Shown here: positions 45,162-54,475 of the stretch, one piece after another
How the letters are laid out: every line of letters starts with the position of its first letter
Numbering within the stretch: the first letter of the stretch is position 1
Source: Janthinobacterium silvisoli
GTDB lineage: Bacteria > Pseudomonadota > Gammaproteobacteria > Burkholderiales > Burkholderiaceae_D
Length of the DNA: 64,000 nt
Reading direction: 5' to 3'
Assembly: GCF_014200725.1 (NCBI RefSeq)
Contig: NZ_JACHCL010000001.1
Coordinates: forward strand, 1,984,001 to 2,048,000
The notes under the pieces: model-generated
Seen by the model: the letters and a program-made list of their open reading frames with translations, nothing else
What the model was told of the DNA's origin: nothing
The model's database searches: none
Program-made: the position numbers and the translations under genes

Positions 45162-46946
45162 ATGAATTTACGTTTGACAATAGTTGCCGCATCCATCGCC
45201 GCCCTGCCGCTGATGGCTATCACCTCGGCCGGTGCCGCCACGCCCTTGCCACAACCTCTGATGGCTGCGCCCGTCACCCTGGTTTCACCACAGGAAAACA
45301 CCAGCCTGGTCAACAAACTGACAACGCAAGCGCGCAACCAGGGCTTGAACACAGAGCATGGCTTTGTCATCGGCGCCCAGCATCCCGGCGTCAGCGGCAC
45401 GCGCATCAGCCGCGTGCAGCACACCTACAAGGGCTTGCCAGTGTTCGGTTCGGAAACGGTTGTCGTCAGCAACGCTGCCGGCGACATCGTCAGCGAATCC
45501 GTGTCGGACCGCGCGTCCGGCCTCGGTAGCGGCAGCGTCAACTCCGTCACCCGCAGCGCGACCACCGATATCAACACCACGCCAGCCATCAGCGCTGCGG
45601 CGGCGATTTCCATCGCCGTGAAAAGCACCGGCGTGCAAGCCATCGATCATGTGCCACCACATGCGCAACTGCTGATCTACCCGGTCATCAAGACGGTGCG
45701 TGTAGCCGGCGCCGAAAACAAGCCGGAAGCTTCCCTGAACGCGCTCGACGTCCAGGACGTCGTCGATCACTATGAACTGGCCTACCTGGTAGAAACCCGC
45801 ATGATCAGCGAGAACAAGCCGATCTACTACGACACCGTCGTCAGCGCCAAGGATGGCAGCATCCTGCGCCAGTGGAAAGCCCTGAAAACCGTGGTCGGCA
45901 TCGGCAATAGCCAGTACAACGGCCAGGTGCCGATCAACACCACGCTCAGCGGCAGCACCTACACGCTGAAGGATTCGTCGCGCGGCACGGGCGGCAAATT
46001 CGGCGCGATGGCCATCACGAATGCCAACCATGGCACCACCGCAGGCAACGTGTACACCAACGCCAGCAATACCTGGGGCGACGGCCAGCAATACATCAGC
46101 GGCGGCAGCACCACCAACGCCAATGGCCAGACGGCGGCCGTCAACGCCATGTGGGGCCTGATGAATACCTATGACACGCACAAGAATGTGCTGGGCTGGT
46201 CCAGCCTGGATGGCAATAACACGGCCACCTATATTGCCGCCCACGTCAACACGGCCTACGACAACGCCTATTACGACAGCAGCTGCAAGTGCATGTATAT
46301 CGGTGACGGCGGCAGTTCGTTCAACAACCTCGGCTCGATCGACGTGATCGGCCATGAAATGGGCCACGGCATCACGGACGCCACTTCCCGCCTGGTCTAC
46401 TCGCAGGAATCGGGCGGCTTGAACGAATCGAACTCGGACATCGCCGGCGAAATGGTCGAAGCCTATGCACGCGCAGGCGGCACCGGCAGCGTCATCCCCA
46501 ACACCGGCAACGATTGGGTGATGGGCAAGGAGATCGCCAAGAATGGCCAGCCGCTGCGTTGGATGTACAAACCCAGCAAGGACAGCCGCAGCCCGGACGC
46601 GTGGAGCACCACGCTGAAAAATCTCGATGTCCATTACAGCAGCGGCCCGAATAACCGCATGTTCTACTTCCTGTCGCAAGGCTCGAAATCGACTGCTGGC
46701 GACTACTACAGCTCTTACCTGACCAAGAGCCCGCTGGCCATGACCGGTATCGGCAGCGACAAGGCTTATCGCATCTGGTTCAAGGCAGCCACCACCAAGT
46801 TCACCTCGACCACGAACTACGCCGATGCACGCAACAAGGTCCTGGCGGCGGCGGAAGAACTGTATGGCGTGGGCAGCAAGGAAGCGACAGCTGTCAAGCG
46901 CGCGTATGCAGCGATTAACGTGGGCGCAGACGTCGCTGAACAATAA
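45162..46946 (+). CDS. Secreted M4-family (thermolysin-like) metalloprotease
   Basis: This 594-aa preproprotein has a signal peptide (residues 1-25, ending AGA) and an FTP/PepSY propeptide (about 40-240). A thermolysin-type catalytic domain begins near residue 243 (VVGIGNSQYNGQV). The zinc site is VIGHEMGHGITD (His398, Glu399, His402) with Glu422 in GGLNESNSD. The transition-state His is in DVHYSSGPNNRMFYFL. M4 proteases are classic type II secretion substrates, and a type II-like operon starts 272 bp downstream on the same strand. It is therefore a plausible cargo (inference). The ATG at 45162 begins the signal peptide; AGCAGAA upstream is a weak ribosome site. Confidence 0.95.
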   Translation: MNLRLTIVAASIAALPLMAITSAGAATPLPQPLMAAPVTLVSPQENTSLVNKLTTQARNQGLNTEHGFVIGAQHPGVSGTRISRVQHTYKGLPVFGSETVVVSNAAGDIVSESVSDRASGLGSGSVNSVTRSATTDINTTPAISAAAAISIAVKSTGVQAIDHVPPHAQLLIYPVIKTVRVAGAENKPEASLNALDVQDVVDHYELAYLVETRMISENKPIYYDTVVSAKDGSILRQWKALKTVVGIGNSQYNGQVPINTTLSGSTYTLKDSSRGTGGKFGAMAITNANHGTTAGNVYTNASNTWGDGQQYISGGSTTNANGQTAAVNAMWGLMNTYDTHKNVLGWSSLDGNNTATYIAAHVNTAYDNAYYDSSCKCMYIGDGGSSFNNLGSIDVIGHEMGHGITDATSRLVYSQESGGLNESNSDIAGEMVEAYARAGGTGSVIPNTGNDWVMGKEIAKNGQPLRWMYKPSKDSRSPDAWSTTLKNLDVHYSSGPNNRMFYFLSQGSKSTAGDYYSSYLTKSPLAMTGIGSDKAYRIWFKAATTKFTSTTNYADARNKVLAAAEELYGVGSKEATAVKRAYAAINVGADVAEQ

Positions 46947-46973
46947 ATGACGGTGCAGTAGGCAGTACCCTGT

Positions 46974-47007
46974 GCGGGTAGCCGGTTGACGCTGACCGGC
47001 TACCCGC
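46974..47007. terminator. Perfect 13-bp GC-rich hairpin after the M4 protease gene
   Basis: GCGGGTAGCCGGT (46974-46986) and ACCGGCTACCCGC (46995-47007) form a perfect 13-bp stem with an 8-nt loop, 28 bp after the stop codon. There is no T-run on either strand, so it is not a classical intrinsic terminator. It may protect the 3' end of the protease mRNA or act with a termination factor. The remaining sequence to 47217 shows nothing else I can name. Confidence 0.55.
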
Positions 47008-47217
47008 ATGAACGAACGCACGAACGGATTGATTTTCTTGCAATTGCAGTCTACTCTAGGGCAGCGCATGAAATTTTGCCTGCTGCCGGTACCCGCGACG
47101 AATCGAACTTTTTTGGATTGTTCTCACCGATGCCTATTTCGACCTTGACCGCACACGCTTTTCCCCATTCCAGACTATCGAATTTCGTGATCACCGCCAT
47201 GCACGTCTGAGCCGGCC

Positions 47218-48411
47218 ATGCAGTTCCACCTTCAGGTACAGGGCCCGGCCGGCAGCCAGGCGCTGGCCATCGACGCCGCCAGCGAAGCCGAAGCGATCCG
47301 CGCGGCCGTGCGTGGCGGCTGGCGCGTGCTGGCTGTGGACGACAACCTGGCGCACGATGCGGGCGCTCCGGCGCGGTCAGGCAAGCAAGGCTTGAACCTG
47401 CTGCAATTCAGCCAGGAGCTATTGGCCCTGCTGGAGGCAGGCCTGAACCTGGGCGAAGCCATGGCCACCTTGCACAACAAGGAAACGCGCAGCAGCGCCA
47501 GGGCCACCCTGGCAGCCATCGTCCTGACCCTGCAGCAAGGCCAGAGCTTTTCCGATACCCTGAGCGATTTCCCCGACATCTTCCCCGACATTTACATCGC
47601 CACCGTGCATGCGGCCGAACGCTCGGGCAACCTGCCCGAAGCGCTGGCCCGCTTCGTTTCTTACCAGCTGCAGTTCGACGCCATCCGCAAAAAGCTGATT
47701 TCGGCCGCCATTTATCCCTGCATGCTGCTGGTCGTGGGCGGCCTGGTGACCCTGTTCCTGCTCGGCTATGTGGTGCCGAAATTCAGCGTCGTCTATGAAA
47801 GCTCGGGCCGCGAAATTCCCTGGATGTCGCAAATGCTGCTGGGTTTTGGCCAGACCCTGGCCGCCCATCCGCTGCTGTGCGCGGGCGCCTTGGCTGCCGC
47901 TGTCGCCGCCGTGGTGTTCGGCCTGACCAACCGCGCCATGCGCATGGCGCTGGTGCTGTGGCTGCTGCGCCTGCCCGTGCTGGCAGAAAAGGCGGCGGAA
48001 TTCCGCCTGGCGCGCTTCTACCGCGCCTTGAGCCTGCTGCTGCACGCCGGTATTCCGCTGCACAAGGCGCTGGCCATGGTAGCCCCCATGCTGCTGCCGG
48101 TGCAGCAGGAACAACTGGCACAGGCGCGCCGCGCGGTCCAGGAAGGCATGCCGTTTTCCAGCGCGCTGGAGCAGGCCAACATGGCCACGCCGGTGGCGCA
48201 GTCGCTACTGAAAGTGGGCGAAAACACGGGCCGCCTGGGCGACATGCTGGAACGCTCGGCGAAATTCCATGACGAGGAATTCGCCCGCTGGGTGGACTGG
48301 GCCTCGCGCCTGCTCGAACCGCTGTTGATGACCATCATCGGCGTGGTAATCGGCGGCGTGGTCGTGCTGATGTATATGCCGATCTTTGAACTGGCCGGGA
48401 GCCTGTCGTGA
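47218..48411 (+). CDS. GspF/PilC-type inner-membrane platform protein
   Basis: This 397-aa protein has an N-terminal extension of about 60 residues and two T2SSF domains (about 60-180 and 260-385). Three membrane segments are visible near 160-185, 215-235 and 365-385, as usual for GspF/PilC. Signatures are LLALLEAGLNLGEAMATL and FYRALSLLLHAGIPLHKAL. It forms the inner-membrane platform on which the ATPase acts. It opens a ten-gene operon in which most following genes overlap. The ATG at 47218 has no clear ribosome site. Confidence 0.9.
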   Translation: MQFHLQVQGPAGSQALAIDAASEAEAIRAAVRGGWRVLAVDDNLAHDAGAPARSGKQGLNLLQFSQELLALLEAGLNLGEAMATLHNKETRSSARATLAAIVLTLQQGQSFSDTLSDFPDIFPDIYIATVHAAERSGNLPEALARFVSYQLQFDAIRKKLISAAIYPCMLLVVGGLVTLFLLGYVVPKFSVVYESSGREIPWMSQMLLGFGQTLAAHPLLCAGALAAAVAAVVFGLTNRAMRMALVLWLLRLPVLAEKAAEFRLARFYRALSLLLHAGIPLHKALAMVAPMLLPVQQEQLAQARRAVQEGMPFSSALEQANMATPVAQSLLKVGENTGRLGDMLERSAKFHDEEFARWVDWASRLLEPLLMTIIGVVIGGVVVLMYMPIFELAGSLS

Positions 48412-48433
48412 AAACTAATGTGAAAGTCTCACC

Positions 48434-50131
48434 ATGAATGCGCGCGAACCTGAACGGCCAGTGCTCGACGCGGCCATGCTGCGCCAGGCGCACGCCAGCG
48501 CGCTGGCCCAGGGCCGGCCGCAAATGGCCGTGCTGCAGGAGACAAGCAGCCTGCCGCCCGAAGTCTTTTTGCACCAGCTGGCCACCCTGTTCCGCTATCC
48601 CGCCTGGACGATGGCCGAACTGCAAGCGGGCCAGCCCGCCTTTGTCCTGCTGCCCTATACCGATTGCGCCCAGCGCGACTGCGTGCTGATGCAGGCACCA
48701 GCCATCGGCGCGCCGCCCGTGCTCGTCATCGGCAATCCGTTTGCGGACGATCTGCTGCAATGGGCCGATTTCGCCCTGCGTACACCGTTTACAGTCGCCC
48801 TGGCGCACCCGGACGACCTGGCGGCCTATTTGCAGCAGCAGGAAAGCGTGCAGCAGGCGATGCAGGAAATGCAGCATGGAGATGATGTGCCAGGGCTGGA
48901 CCAGAGCATCGAGGATATCTCGCTGATACGCATCAGCGAAGACAGCAGCCCGGTCGTGAAACTGGTCAATTCAACCATCTACGACGCGCTGAAATTCCAG
49001 GCCAGCGACATCCACCTCGAATGCGACGTGGCCAGCCTGGTCATCAAATACCGGGTCGATGGCGTGCTGGTACAGGCAGGCCAGGTGCAGGGACTGGCGA
49101 TGGCCGAGCAGATCATCTCTCGCATCAAGGTGATGGCCGACCTGGACATCGCCGAGCGGCGCATTCCGCAAGATGGCCGCTTCAAGGTGCGCGTAAAGGG
49201 CGCGGAGATCGATTTTCGCGTCTCCATCATGCCCAATATCTTTGGCGAAGACGCCGTGCTGCGCCTGCTGGACCGCCGTGCTCTCACAGAAGCGGCGCAG
49301 GCGCTGCGCCTGGAAAGCCTGGGCCTGAACGAAGACGCCATCGAACAGATACGCCGCCTGGCCGCCAAGCCGCACGGCATGCTGCTGGTGACAGGGCCCA
49401 CGGGTTCCGGCAAGACCACCACCCTGTACGCGGCCATCACGGAAATCAATACGGGACGCGACAAGATCGTCACCATCGAAGACCCCGTCGAGTACCGCCT
49501 GCCGCGCGTGCTGCAAATCCCCGTCAATGAAAAGAAGGGATTGACGTTTGCGCGGGGCCTGCGCTCCATCCTGCGCCACGACCCCGACAAGATCATGATC
49601 GGCGAGATCCGCGACGACGAAACGGCGCAGATCGCCGTGCAGGCGGCACTGACGGGCCACCTGGTGTTTACCACCGTGCATGCGAACAACGTATTCGACG
49701 TAGTGGGCCGCTTCCTGCACATGGGGGTGGACGCCTACAGCTTTGCAGCGGCCCTGAACGGTATCGTGGCACAACGCCTGCTGCGCCTTAACTGCGTCCA
49801 TTGCGCCATCGAGAACAGCACCGAAGTGCTGGCCGATGCGCAGCAGCTGCGCGACAGCGGCCTGGCCGCGCACCAGGTGCAGGACTGGCATTTCATGGCC
49901 GGCAAGGGTTGCGGCCATTGCCGCGGCACCGGCTACAAGGGCCGCAAGGCGGTCGCCGAAGTACTGATACTCAGCGACGCCATGCGCGAAATGATTTGCA
50001 CGCGCGCGCCCTTGAGCCAGATGAAGGAAGAAGCGGCACGCAACGGTTTCCGGCTGGCACGCGAAGCGGGCCTGGACCTGGTGCGGCGCGGCGAAACCAC
50101 CTTGACGGAGCTTAACCGTGTCACTTATTGA
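48434..50131 (+). CDS. GspE/PilB-type secretion ATPase
   Basis: This 565-aa hexameric ATPase powers pseudopilus assembly. After an N-terminal MshEN-like region (1-150) come the N2 domain and the core ATPase. Walker A is GPTGSGKTTT, the Asp box is DIHLEC, Walker B is KIMIGEIRDDETAQIA, and the His box is TGHLVFTTVHANN. A tetracysteine zinc finger follows (LNCVHC ... GCGHCRGTGYKG), as in GspE/PilB. It follows the F gene by 22 bp and overlaps the next gene by 14 bp. It is an assembly rather than retraction ATPase; no PilT-like gene is present nearby. Confidence 0.93.
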   Translation: MNAREPERPVLDAAMLRQAHASALAQGRPQMAVLQETSSLPPEVFLHQLATLFRYPAWTMAELQAGQPAFVLLPYTDCAQRDCVLMQAPAIGAPPVLVIGNPFADDLLQWADFALRTPFTVALAHPDDLAAYLQQQESVQQAMQEMQHGDDVPGLDQSIEDISLIRISEDSSPVVKLVNSTIYDALKFQASDIHLECDVASLVIKYRVDGVLVQAGQVQGLAMAEQIISRIKVMADLDIAERRIPQDGRFKVRVKGAEIDFRVSIMPNIFGEDAVLRLLDRRALTEAAQALRLESLGLNEDAIEQIRRLAAKPHGMLLVTGPTGSGKTTTLYAAITEINTGRDKIVTIEDPVEYRLPRVLQIPVNEKKGLTFARGLRSILRHDPDKIMIGEIRDDETAQIAVQAALTGHLVFTTVHANNVFDVVGRFLHMGVDAYSFAAALNGIVAQRLLRLNCVHCAIENSTEVLADAQQLRDSGLAAHQVQDWHFMAGKGCGHCRGTGYKGRKAVAEVLILSDAMREMICTRAPLSQMKEEAARNGFRLAREAGLDLVRRGETTLTELNRVTY

Positions 50132-50900
50132 CCATACGCTGTGCCTGCACCTGGCGCCGCAGGAACTGCGCGGCGTGATGCGGCGCGCCGGACGCCCGCT
50201 GGCCGACAGCGCCTTCCAGCTACCCATCGCCAACCCCGACACCAGCTGGGAAGTGGCTCTGGCGAGCCTGCGCCACTGGCTGGAACAAAACAGCGACGCC
50301 GCAAAAAAACTGCCGCTGGCCGTCAGCCTGGCCAGCCGCTGGTGCGCCATGCAGGTAGTGCCATGGAGTGGCGCCCTGCTAGGCCAGGCCAGCGCACAGC
50401 GTTTTTTACATAGCCAGTTCGGCGCCGTCTACGGCGACAGCGCGCGCGCCTGGTCCATGACTGCAGACGACGCGCCTTACGGCCAGCCGCGCCTGGCCTG
50501 CGGCATCGACACGGCGCTGCTGCAAGGCGTGCAGGATGCCGCCGCCGCACACGGCCGGCGCTGCATCTCGATCGAACCCATCATCGGTCCCGCCTGGCGC
50601 AGCATCGCCGCTGGCAAACCGGCCGCCTTCGCCCTGGTGGAAGCGGGACGGCTGCTGCTGGCAACCAGTGGCAAAGGGCGCATCGCCGCTATCCACAGCC
50701 AGCCCTGTGCGAGCGCGTGGGGCGATGAGCTGGAACGGGCCTGGCGGCGCTGGAGCTTGCGCGCACCGCAGCTCGATGCGATCGAACAGGTCACGCTGAT
50801 CGACTTGAGCGGCATGCCGCAAGACGGCATATCGGCACGCTTCCAGCCCATCGCCGTGGCCGGGGCCGCGCACCTGATGCGGGAGGCAGCATGGGCTTGA
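50118..50900 (+). CDS. PilM/GspL-like cytoplasmic component (divergent)
   Basis: This 260-aa protein starts with GTG at 50118, inside the end of the ATPase gene. It has no membrane segment. Order (directly before N- and O-like genes) and scattered features such as an actin-like second half (AAHGRRCISIEPIIGPAWRS, then FALVEAGRLLLATS) suggest a reduced PilM/GspL actin-like protein. It would link the ATPase to the membrane N-like protein. No sequence motif proves this, so the assignment rests on context. Confidence 0.6.
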   Translation: MSLIDHTLCLHLAPQELRGVMRRAGRPLADSAFQLPIANPDTSWEVALASLRHWLEQNSDAAKKLPLAVSLASRWCAMQVVPWSGALLGQASAQRFLHSQFGAVYGDSARAWSMTADDAPYGQPRLACGIDTALLQGVQDAAAAHGRRCISIEPIIGPAWRSIAAGKPAAFALVEAGRLLLATSGKGRIAAIHSQPCASAWGDELERAWRRWSLRAPQLDAIEQVTLIDLSGMPQDGISARFQPIAVAGAAHLMREAAWA

Positions 50901-51433
50901 GCCGGCTCGAATTCCTGCCGCCCGGCGCGGCGCAGACATACAAGGGCTGGCGTTTGGTCCTGTGCCTGGCTGGCATCGCCATCCTGCTGCCGGCTGCCCT
51001 GGGCTGGCTGGTACAGTTCCAGGAAACGCGGCGGCTGGAAACGCAGCTGGTCCAGCTGCAGCCGGCACGGCCTGTGCGCGCGCCGCTGTCGGCCGCCCAG
51101 CAGCGTGAACGCGACATCGAATTGAAACAGGTGGCAGCCGCCGTGCGCCAGCTCAACCTGCCCGTCACGCGCCTGATCAAGACAGTGCAGGCGCCGCGCG
51201 ACGTGCGCGTCGCCTTGCTGGGCCTGGACCTGAATGCGCAGCAGAGGCAGGATGGCGCCAGTGTGCTGAAGATCGCTGCCGAAGCGGAAACGCCGCAAGA
51301 CATGCTCAATTACCTGGCCTTTCTGAACCAGCAGCCCATGTTCAGTTCCGTGTACCTGCTTAAACACGAAATGAACGCGAATGCACCGGAGCATCCGTAC
51401 CGTTTTCAGCTGGAGGCGCAATGGCGGCAGTAA
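50891..51433 (+). CDS. PilN/GspL-type bitopic membrane protein
   Basis: This 180-aa protein has a short cytoplasmic N-terminus (GLSRLEFLPPGAAQTYKGWR), a single membrane helix (about 24-44), a coiled-coil-like stretch and a periplasmic ferredoxin-like domain. This is the build of PilN. The FLPP sequence recalls the PilM-binding N-terminus of PilN (INLLPWR). It overlaps its neighbours by 10 and 13 bp. It probably forms the inner-membrane alignment complex with the O-like protein. Confidence 0.72.
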   Translation: MGLSRLEFLPPGAAQTYKGWRLVLCLAGIAILLPAALGWLVQFQETRRLETQLVQLQPARPVRAPLSAAQQRERDIELKQVAAAVRQLNLPVTRLIKTVQAPRDVRVALLGLDLNAQQRQDGASVLKIAAEAETPQDMLNYLAFLNQQPMFSSVYLLKHEMNANAPEHPYRFQLEAQWRQ

Positions 51434-52050
51434 AACCCGTGCTCAAGGCCAGCGCACCGGCATCACGCCGGCCGCAGTTGCGCATACAGTTGCGCGTGCC
51501 GCCGCGCCTGGCCTGGGAAGCGGCCCGAGCTTGGCGCAAGCTGGGCTGGCCCGGCGCCATCGGCATCGCCTGCATGGCGCTGGCGGCATTCGCCATGCAG
51601 CAAGCTGGCGAACTGGCGGCACGCCAGCAGCAGTTGACGGCGCAACTGGCGGCGGCCGCAAAACAGGCGGCGCTGCCGCAAGCGGCTATCCGGCTCGATG
51701 CCGACGCCGACAGCCTGGCCGCCTTCCACGCCTACCTGCCCGCGCACGACACCATCCCCGAACAGTTGCAGCAATTGCTGGAAGTGGCACAGAAGAGCGG
51801 CGTCATCCTGGCCAAGGCTGACTACAAACCACAGGAAGACGGCAACACTGCCTTTTTCCGCTACCAGATTTCCCTGCCCGTGAAAGCGGAATACGCACAA
51901 CTGCAAGCGTTCATCGTCGATGCCCTGCAGGCCCTGCCCACCCTGACCCTCGATTCCGTGCTGTTCAAGCGCGAACAGATCGAGGCGGGCGAGATCGATG
52001 CGCGCATACAGTTCATCCTGCTGGTGAAAAAGCCGGAGGTCCGGACATGA
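51421..52050 (+). CDS. PilO/GspM-type membrane protein
   Basis: This 209-aa protein has a basic cytoplasmic N-terminus (about 45 residues), one membrane helix (about 46-62) and a coiled coil (ARQQQLTAQLAAAAKQA). A periplasmic PilO-like domain follows (PEQLQQLLEVAQKSGVILAK ... YAQLQAFIVDALQALPTLTL). It would heterodimerise with the N-like protein. The gene overlaps the one before by 13 bp and the one after by 4 bp (ATGA). Confidence 0.75.
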   Translation: MAAVKPVLKASAPASRRPQLRIQLRVPPRLAWEAARAWRKLGWPGAIGIACMALAAFAMQQAGELAARQQQLTAQLAAAAKQAALPQAAIRLDADADSLAAFHAYLPAHDTIPEQLQQLLEVAQKSGVILAKADYKPQEDGNTAFFRYQISLPVKAEYAQLQAFIVDALQALPTLTLDSVLFKREQIEAGEIDARIQFILLVKKPEVRT

Positions 52051-52586
52051 AAAAAATCGTGCTCGGTACAGCTGCCCTGGCGACACTGCTGGCCGCCATC
52101 TTCGCTCCCGAGGACGAAGGCAGCATCGTGGGTGCCGCCACCGCCAACACGCGCCAGGTGGAGCGGGCGCCTGCGCCGGTCCTACTGGCTGCGGCAGCTG
52201 TACCGGCGGTCAATCCCGCGCTCGCCATTCATCCGCGCCGCAATCTCGATGACGACGAGGACGCAGCCACCCTGTTTGCCAGGCAAAGCTGGCAGACAGG
52301 AACACCGCAAAAAATCATGCCCGGCCAGCAGGCGGCCCAGGCAGCCGCACCAGCAGTTGCCGATACAAACGCGCCGCCGCCCTTGCCCTTCCAGTTCCTC
52401 GGACGCTTTGTCGATGAAGGCAAGGCTGCCTACTTCCTGCAGGCGGGCGAGCGCAATGTGGTGGCGCGGCCTGGCGACCTGCTGGAAGAACGCTACCGCT
52501 TCGACGGCGTGGTGCAGGGCGCACTGCAATTTACCTATCTGCCGCTTAACCAGAAACAGACACTCGCCGTAGGGGACCACAATTGA
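52047..52586 (+). CDS. PilP/GspC-like periplasmic linker to the secretin
   Basis: This 179-aa protein has an N-terminal hydrophobic segment (KIVLGTAALATLLAAIFA) and a long Ala/Pro-rich linker. A small C-terminal HR-like beta domain follows (LPFQFLGRFVDEGKAAYFLQ, then RPGDLLEERYRFDGVV), the fold shared by PilP and GspC. Such domains dock onto the secretin's periplasmic end. It overlaps the secretin gene by 4 bp, which fits a partner role. Confidence 0.75.
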   Translation: MKKIVLGTAALATLLAAIFAPEDEGSIVGAATANTRQVERAPAPVLLAAAAVPAVNPALAIHPRRNLDDDEDAATLFARQSWQTGTPQKIMPGQQAAQAAAPAVADTNAPPPLPFQFLGRFVDEGKAAYFLQAGERNVVARPGDLLEERYRFDGVVQGALQFTYLPLNQKQTLAVGDHN

Positions 52587-54475
52587 AACGACGCACACCC
52601 GGCATGATCACCCTGCTGCCTTTGTTATCCTTGCTGGCCGCCTGCGCCAGCAACTCGGCCTATGATCAAGGCCAGGCCATGCTGGGGGCGGGCCACACGG
52701 AACAAGGGCTGGCCCTGCTGGAGCAGGCCGCGCAAGCCGAACCCACCAACGCCAAATACCGCATCGCCGCTACCAACGGCAAGATGCGCGCACTGAATAA
52801 TCTGAATGGCCGCGCCGACGCGCTGCGCCAGCAAGGCTTGCTGCCGGAAGCGCAGGCACTGTACCGGCAGGCGCTGGCCATCGACGCCAGCAACGACGTG
52901 GCGCAACGGGGGCTGGATAGCGTGGCGCAGGATGAACGCCACCGCAAGCTCGTGCGCGATGCGGAAACCAGCTACAAGCGGGGCGGCGAAGCAAATATCG
53001 CGCAGGCGCAGGAAGCCTTGCGCCAGGTGCTGCAGGAACGCCCTACCCAGCGCGACGCCTTGAGCCTGCAAAACCGCATCAGCGACGAGCAGGCCAGGAA
53101 CCGGCCAGCCGGCGGCAAGCTTGCGGCCGCCTACCGCAAACCGGTCACGCTCGAGTTTCGCGATGCGCCCCTGCGCTCCGTGTTCGATTTCATCAGCAAG
53201 GTGTCAGGCCTGAACTTCGTCTTCGACAAGGAGGTCGATCCCGGCCTGCGCGCCACCATTTCCGTACGCGATACCAGCATCGAGGAAGCCATCGCCATGC
53301 TGCTGGGCGCAAACCAGCTGGAGCAAAGCGTCACCAGCGACAAGTCGATCACCATCTATCCCAATACACCGCAAAAAGTGAAGGATTACCAGCAACTGGT
53401 GGTGCGTACTTTTTTCCTCACCAATGCCGACGTCAAGACGGTGGCGTTTTCCATCAAGACCCTGCTCAAGGCCAAGGATGTGATCACCGACGAACGCCTG
53501 GGCATCATCATGCTGCGCGATACGCCGGAAATGGTGCGCATGGCCGAACGCATCATCAACGTGCAAGACCTGGCAGACCCGGAAGTGATGCTGGAAGTGG
53601 AGGTGCTGGAAGTGAAACGCACGCGCCTGATGGAGCTGGGCGTACGCTGGCCGGACCAGGCCAACCTGACCCTGGCAGGCATCGGCAATGGATTGGGTGG
53701 CCTCAAAGTCTCCGATCTGCGCCATATCAATGGCGACAATATCAACCTGGGCGTCGGCGGTGTGACACTCAATGCCAACAAGACCGATAGCGACAGCAAT
53801 ATCCTGGCCAATCCGCGCATCCGCGTGCGCAACAAGGAAAAAGCCAAGATCCTGATCGGCGACAGGGTGCCCGTGATCACTGTCACCACCAACAATGGCG
53901 TCAGTTCGGACAGCGTCAATTACCTCGATGTGGGTTTAAAACTCGACGTGGAACCGAATGTCTACCTGGACGATGAAGTGGCCATCAAGGTCAATCTGGA
54001 AGTATCGAACGTGGTCAAGGAAGTGATCAGCAAGACAGGCACGCAGGCTTACCAGATCGGCACGCGCAGCGCCTCCACCGTGCTGCGCCTGCGCGATGGC
54101 GAAACGCAGGTGCTGGCGGGCCTGATCAGTGATGAAGACCGGGGCACCGCCAACAAGGTGCCCGGCGTGGGCGAACTGCCTGTGCTGAACCGCCTGTTCG
54201 GCAGCCAGAAAGATGACGCCATGCGCAGCGAAATCGTACTGTCGATCACGCCGCGCCTGCTGCGCAGCATACGCCGCCCGGACCTGACGACGGCCGAATT
54301 CAATTCGGGCACGGAGACGTCCGTAGGTGGCCGTGCCAGCGTTGGCGGTGGGACTGACGCCGCCTCCGTGACGGAGACCCCAGCGCGCGCTGCCTCGCCA
54401 ATGACGGGCGGCGACGACACGCCAGCAGCAATCCAGACCGTCACGCCGGCAGCCAGCGTCAAGGGGGGACAGTGA
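52583..54475 (+). CDS. Secretin (GspD/PilQ-family outer-membrane channel), lipoprotein
   Basis: This 630-aa protein starts with TTG at 52583, overlapping the previous stop. A signal peptide ends in a lipobox (LLAAC), so no separate pilotin may be needed. Residues about 30-180 contain TPR-like repeats rather than an AMIN domain. N-domains follow (VTLEFRDAPLRSVFDFISKV; VVRTFFLTNADVKTVAFSI) and the C-terminal secretin domain (ILANPRIRVRNKEKAKILIG, VPGVGELPVLNRLFGS). A Ser/Thr/Ala-rich tail closes it. This is the outer-membrane pore of the system; the TPR-secretin build is like that of MshL/Tad-related or minimal systems. Confidence 0.9.
   Translation: MKRRTPGMITLLPLLSLLAACASNSAYDQGQAMLGAGHTEQGLALLEQAAQAEPTNAKYRIAATNGKMRALNNLNGRADALRQQGLLPEAQALYRQALAIDASNDVAQRGLDSVAQDERHRKLVRDAETSYKRGGEANIAQAQEALRQVLQERPTQRDALSLQNRISDEQARNRPAGGKLAAAYRKPVTLEFRDAPLRSVFDFISKVSGLNFVFDKEVDPGLRATISVRDTSIEEAIAMLLGANQLEQSVTSDKSITIYPNTPQKVKDYQQLVVRTFFLTNADVKTVAFSIKTLLKAKDVITDERLGIIMLRDTPEMVRMAERIINVQDLADPEVMLEVEVLEVKRTRLMELGVRWPDQANLTLAGIGNGLGGLKVSDLRHINGDNINLGVGGVTLNANKTDSDSNILANPRIRVRNKEKAKILIGDRVPVITVTTNNGVSSDSVNYLDVGLKLDVEPNVYLDDEVAIKVNLEVSNVVKEVISKTGTQAYQIGTRSASTVLRLRDGETQVLAGLISDEDRGTANKVPGVGELPVLNRLFGSQKDDAMRSEIVLSITPRLLRSIRRPDLTTAEFNSGTETSVGGRASVGGGTDAASVTETPARAASPMTGGDDTPAAIQTVTPAASVKGGQ

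Noticed and set aside
46986..47210. Plus-strand 74-codon frame between the M4 protease and the platform gene
   Set aside because: It begins inside the hairpin, lacks a ribosome site and domain features, and resembles read-through of intergenic sequence.
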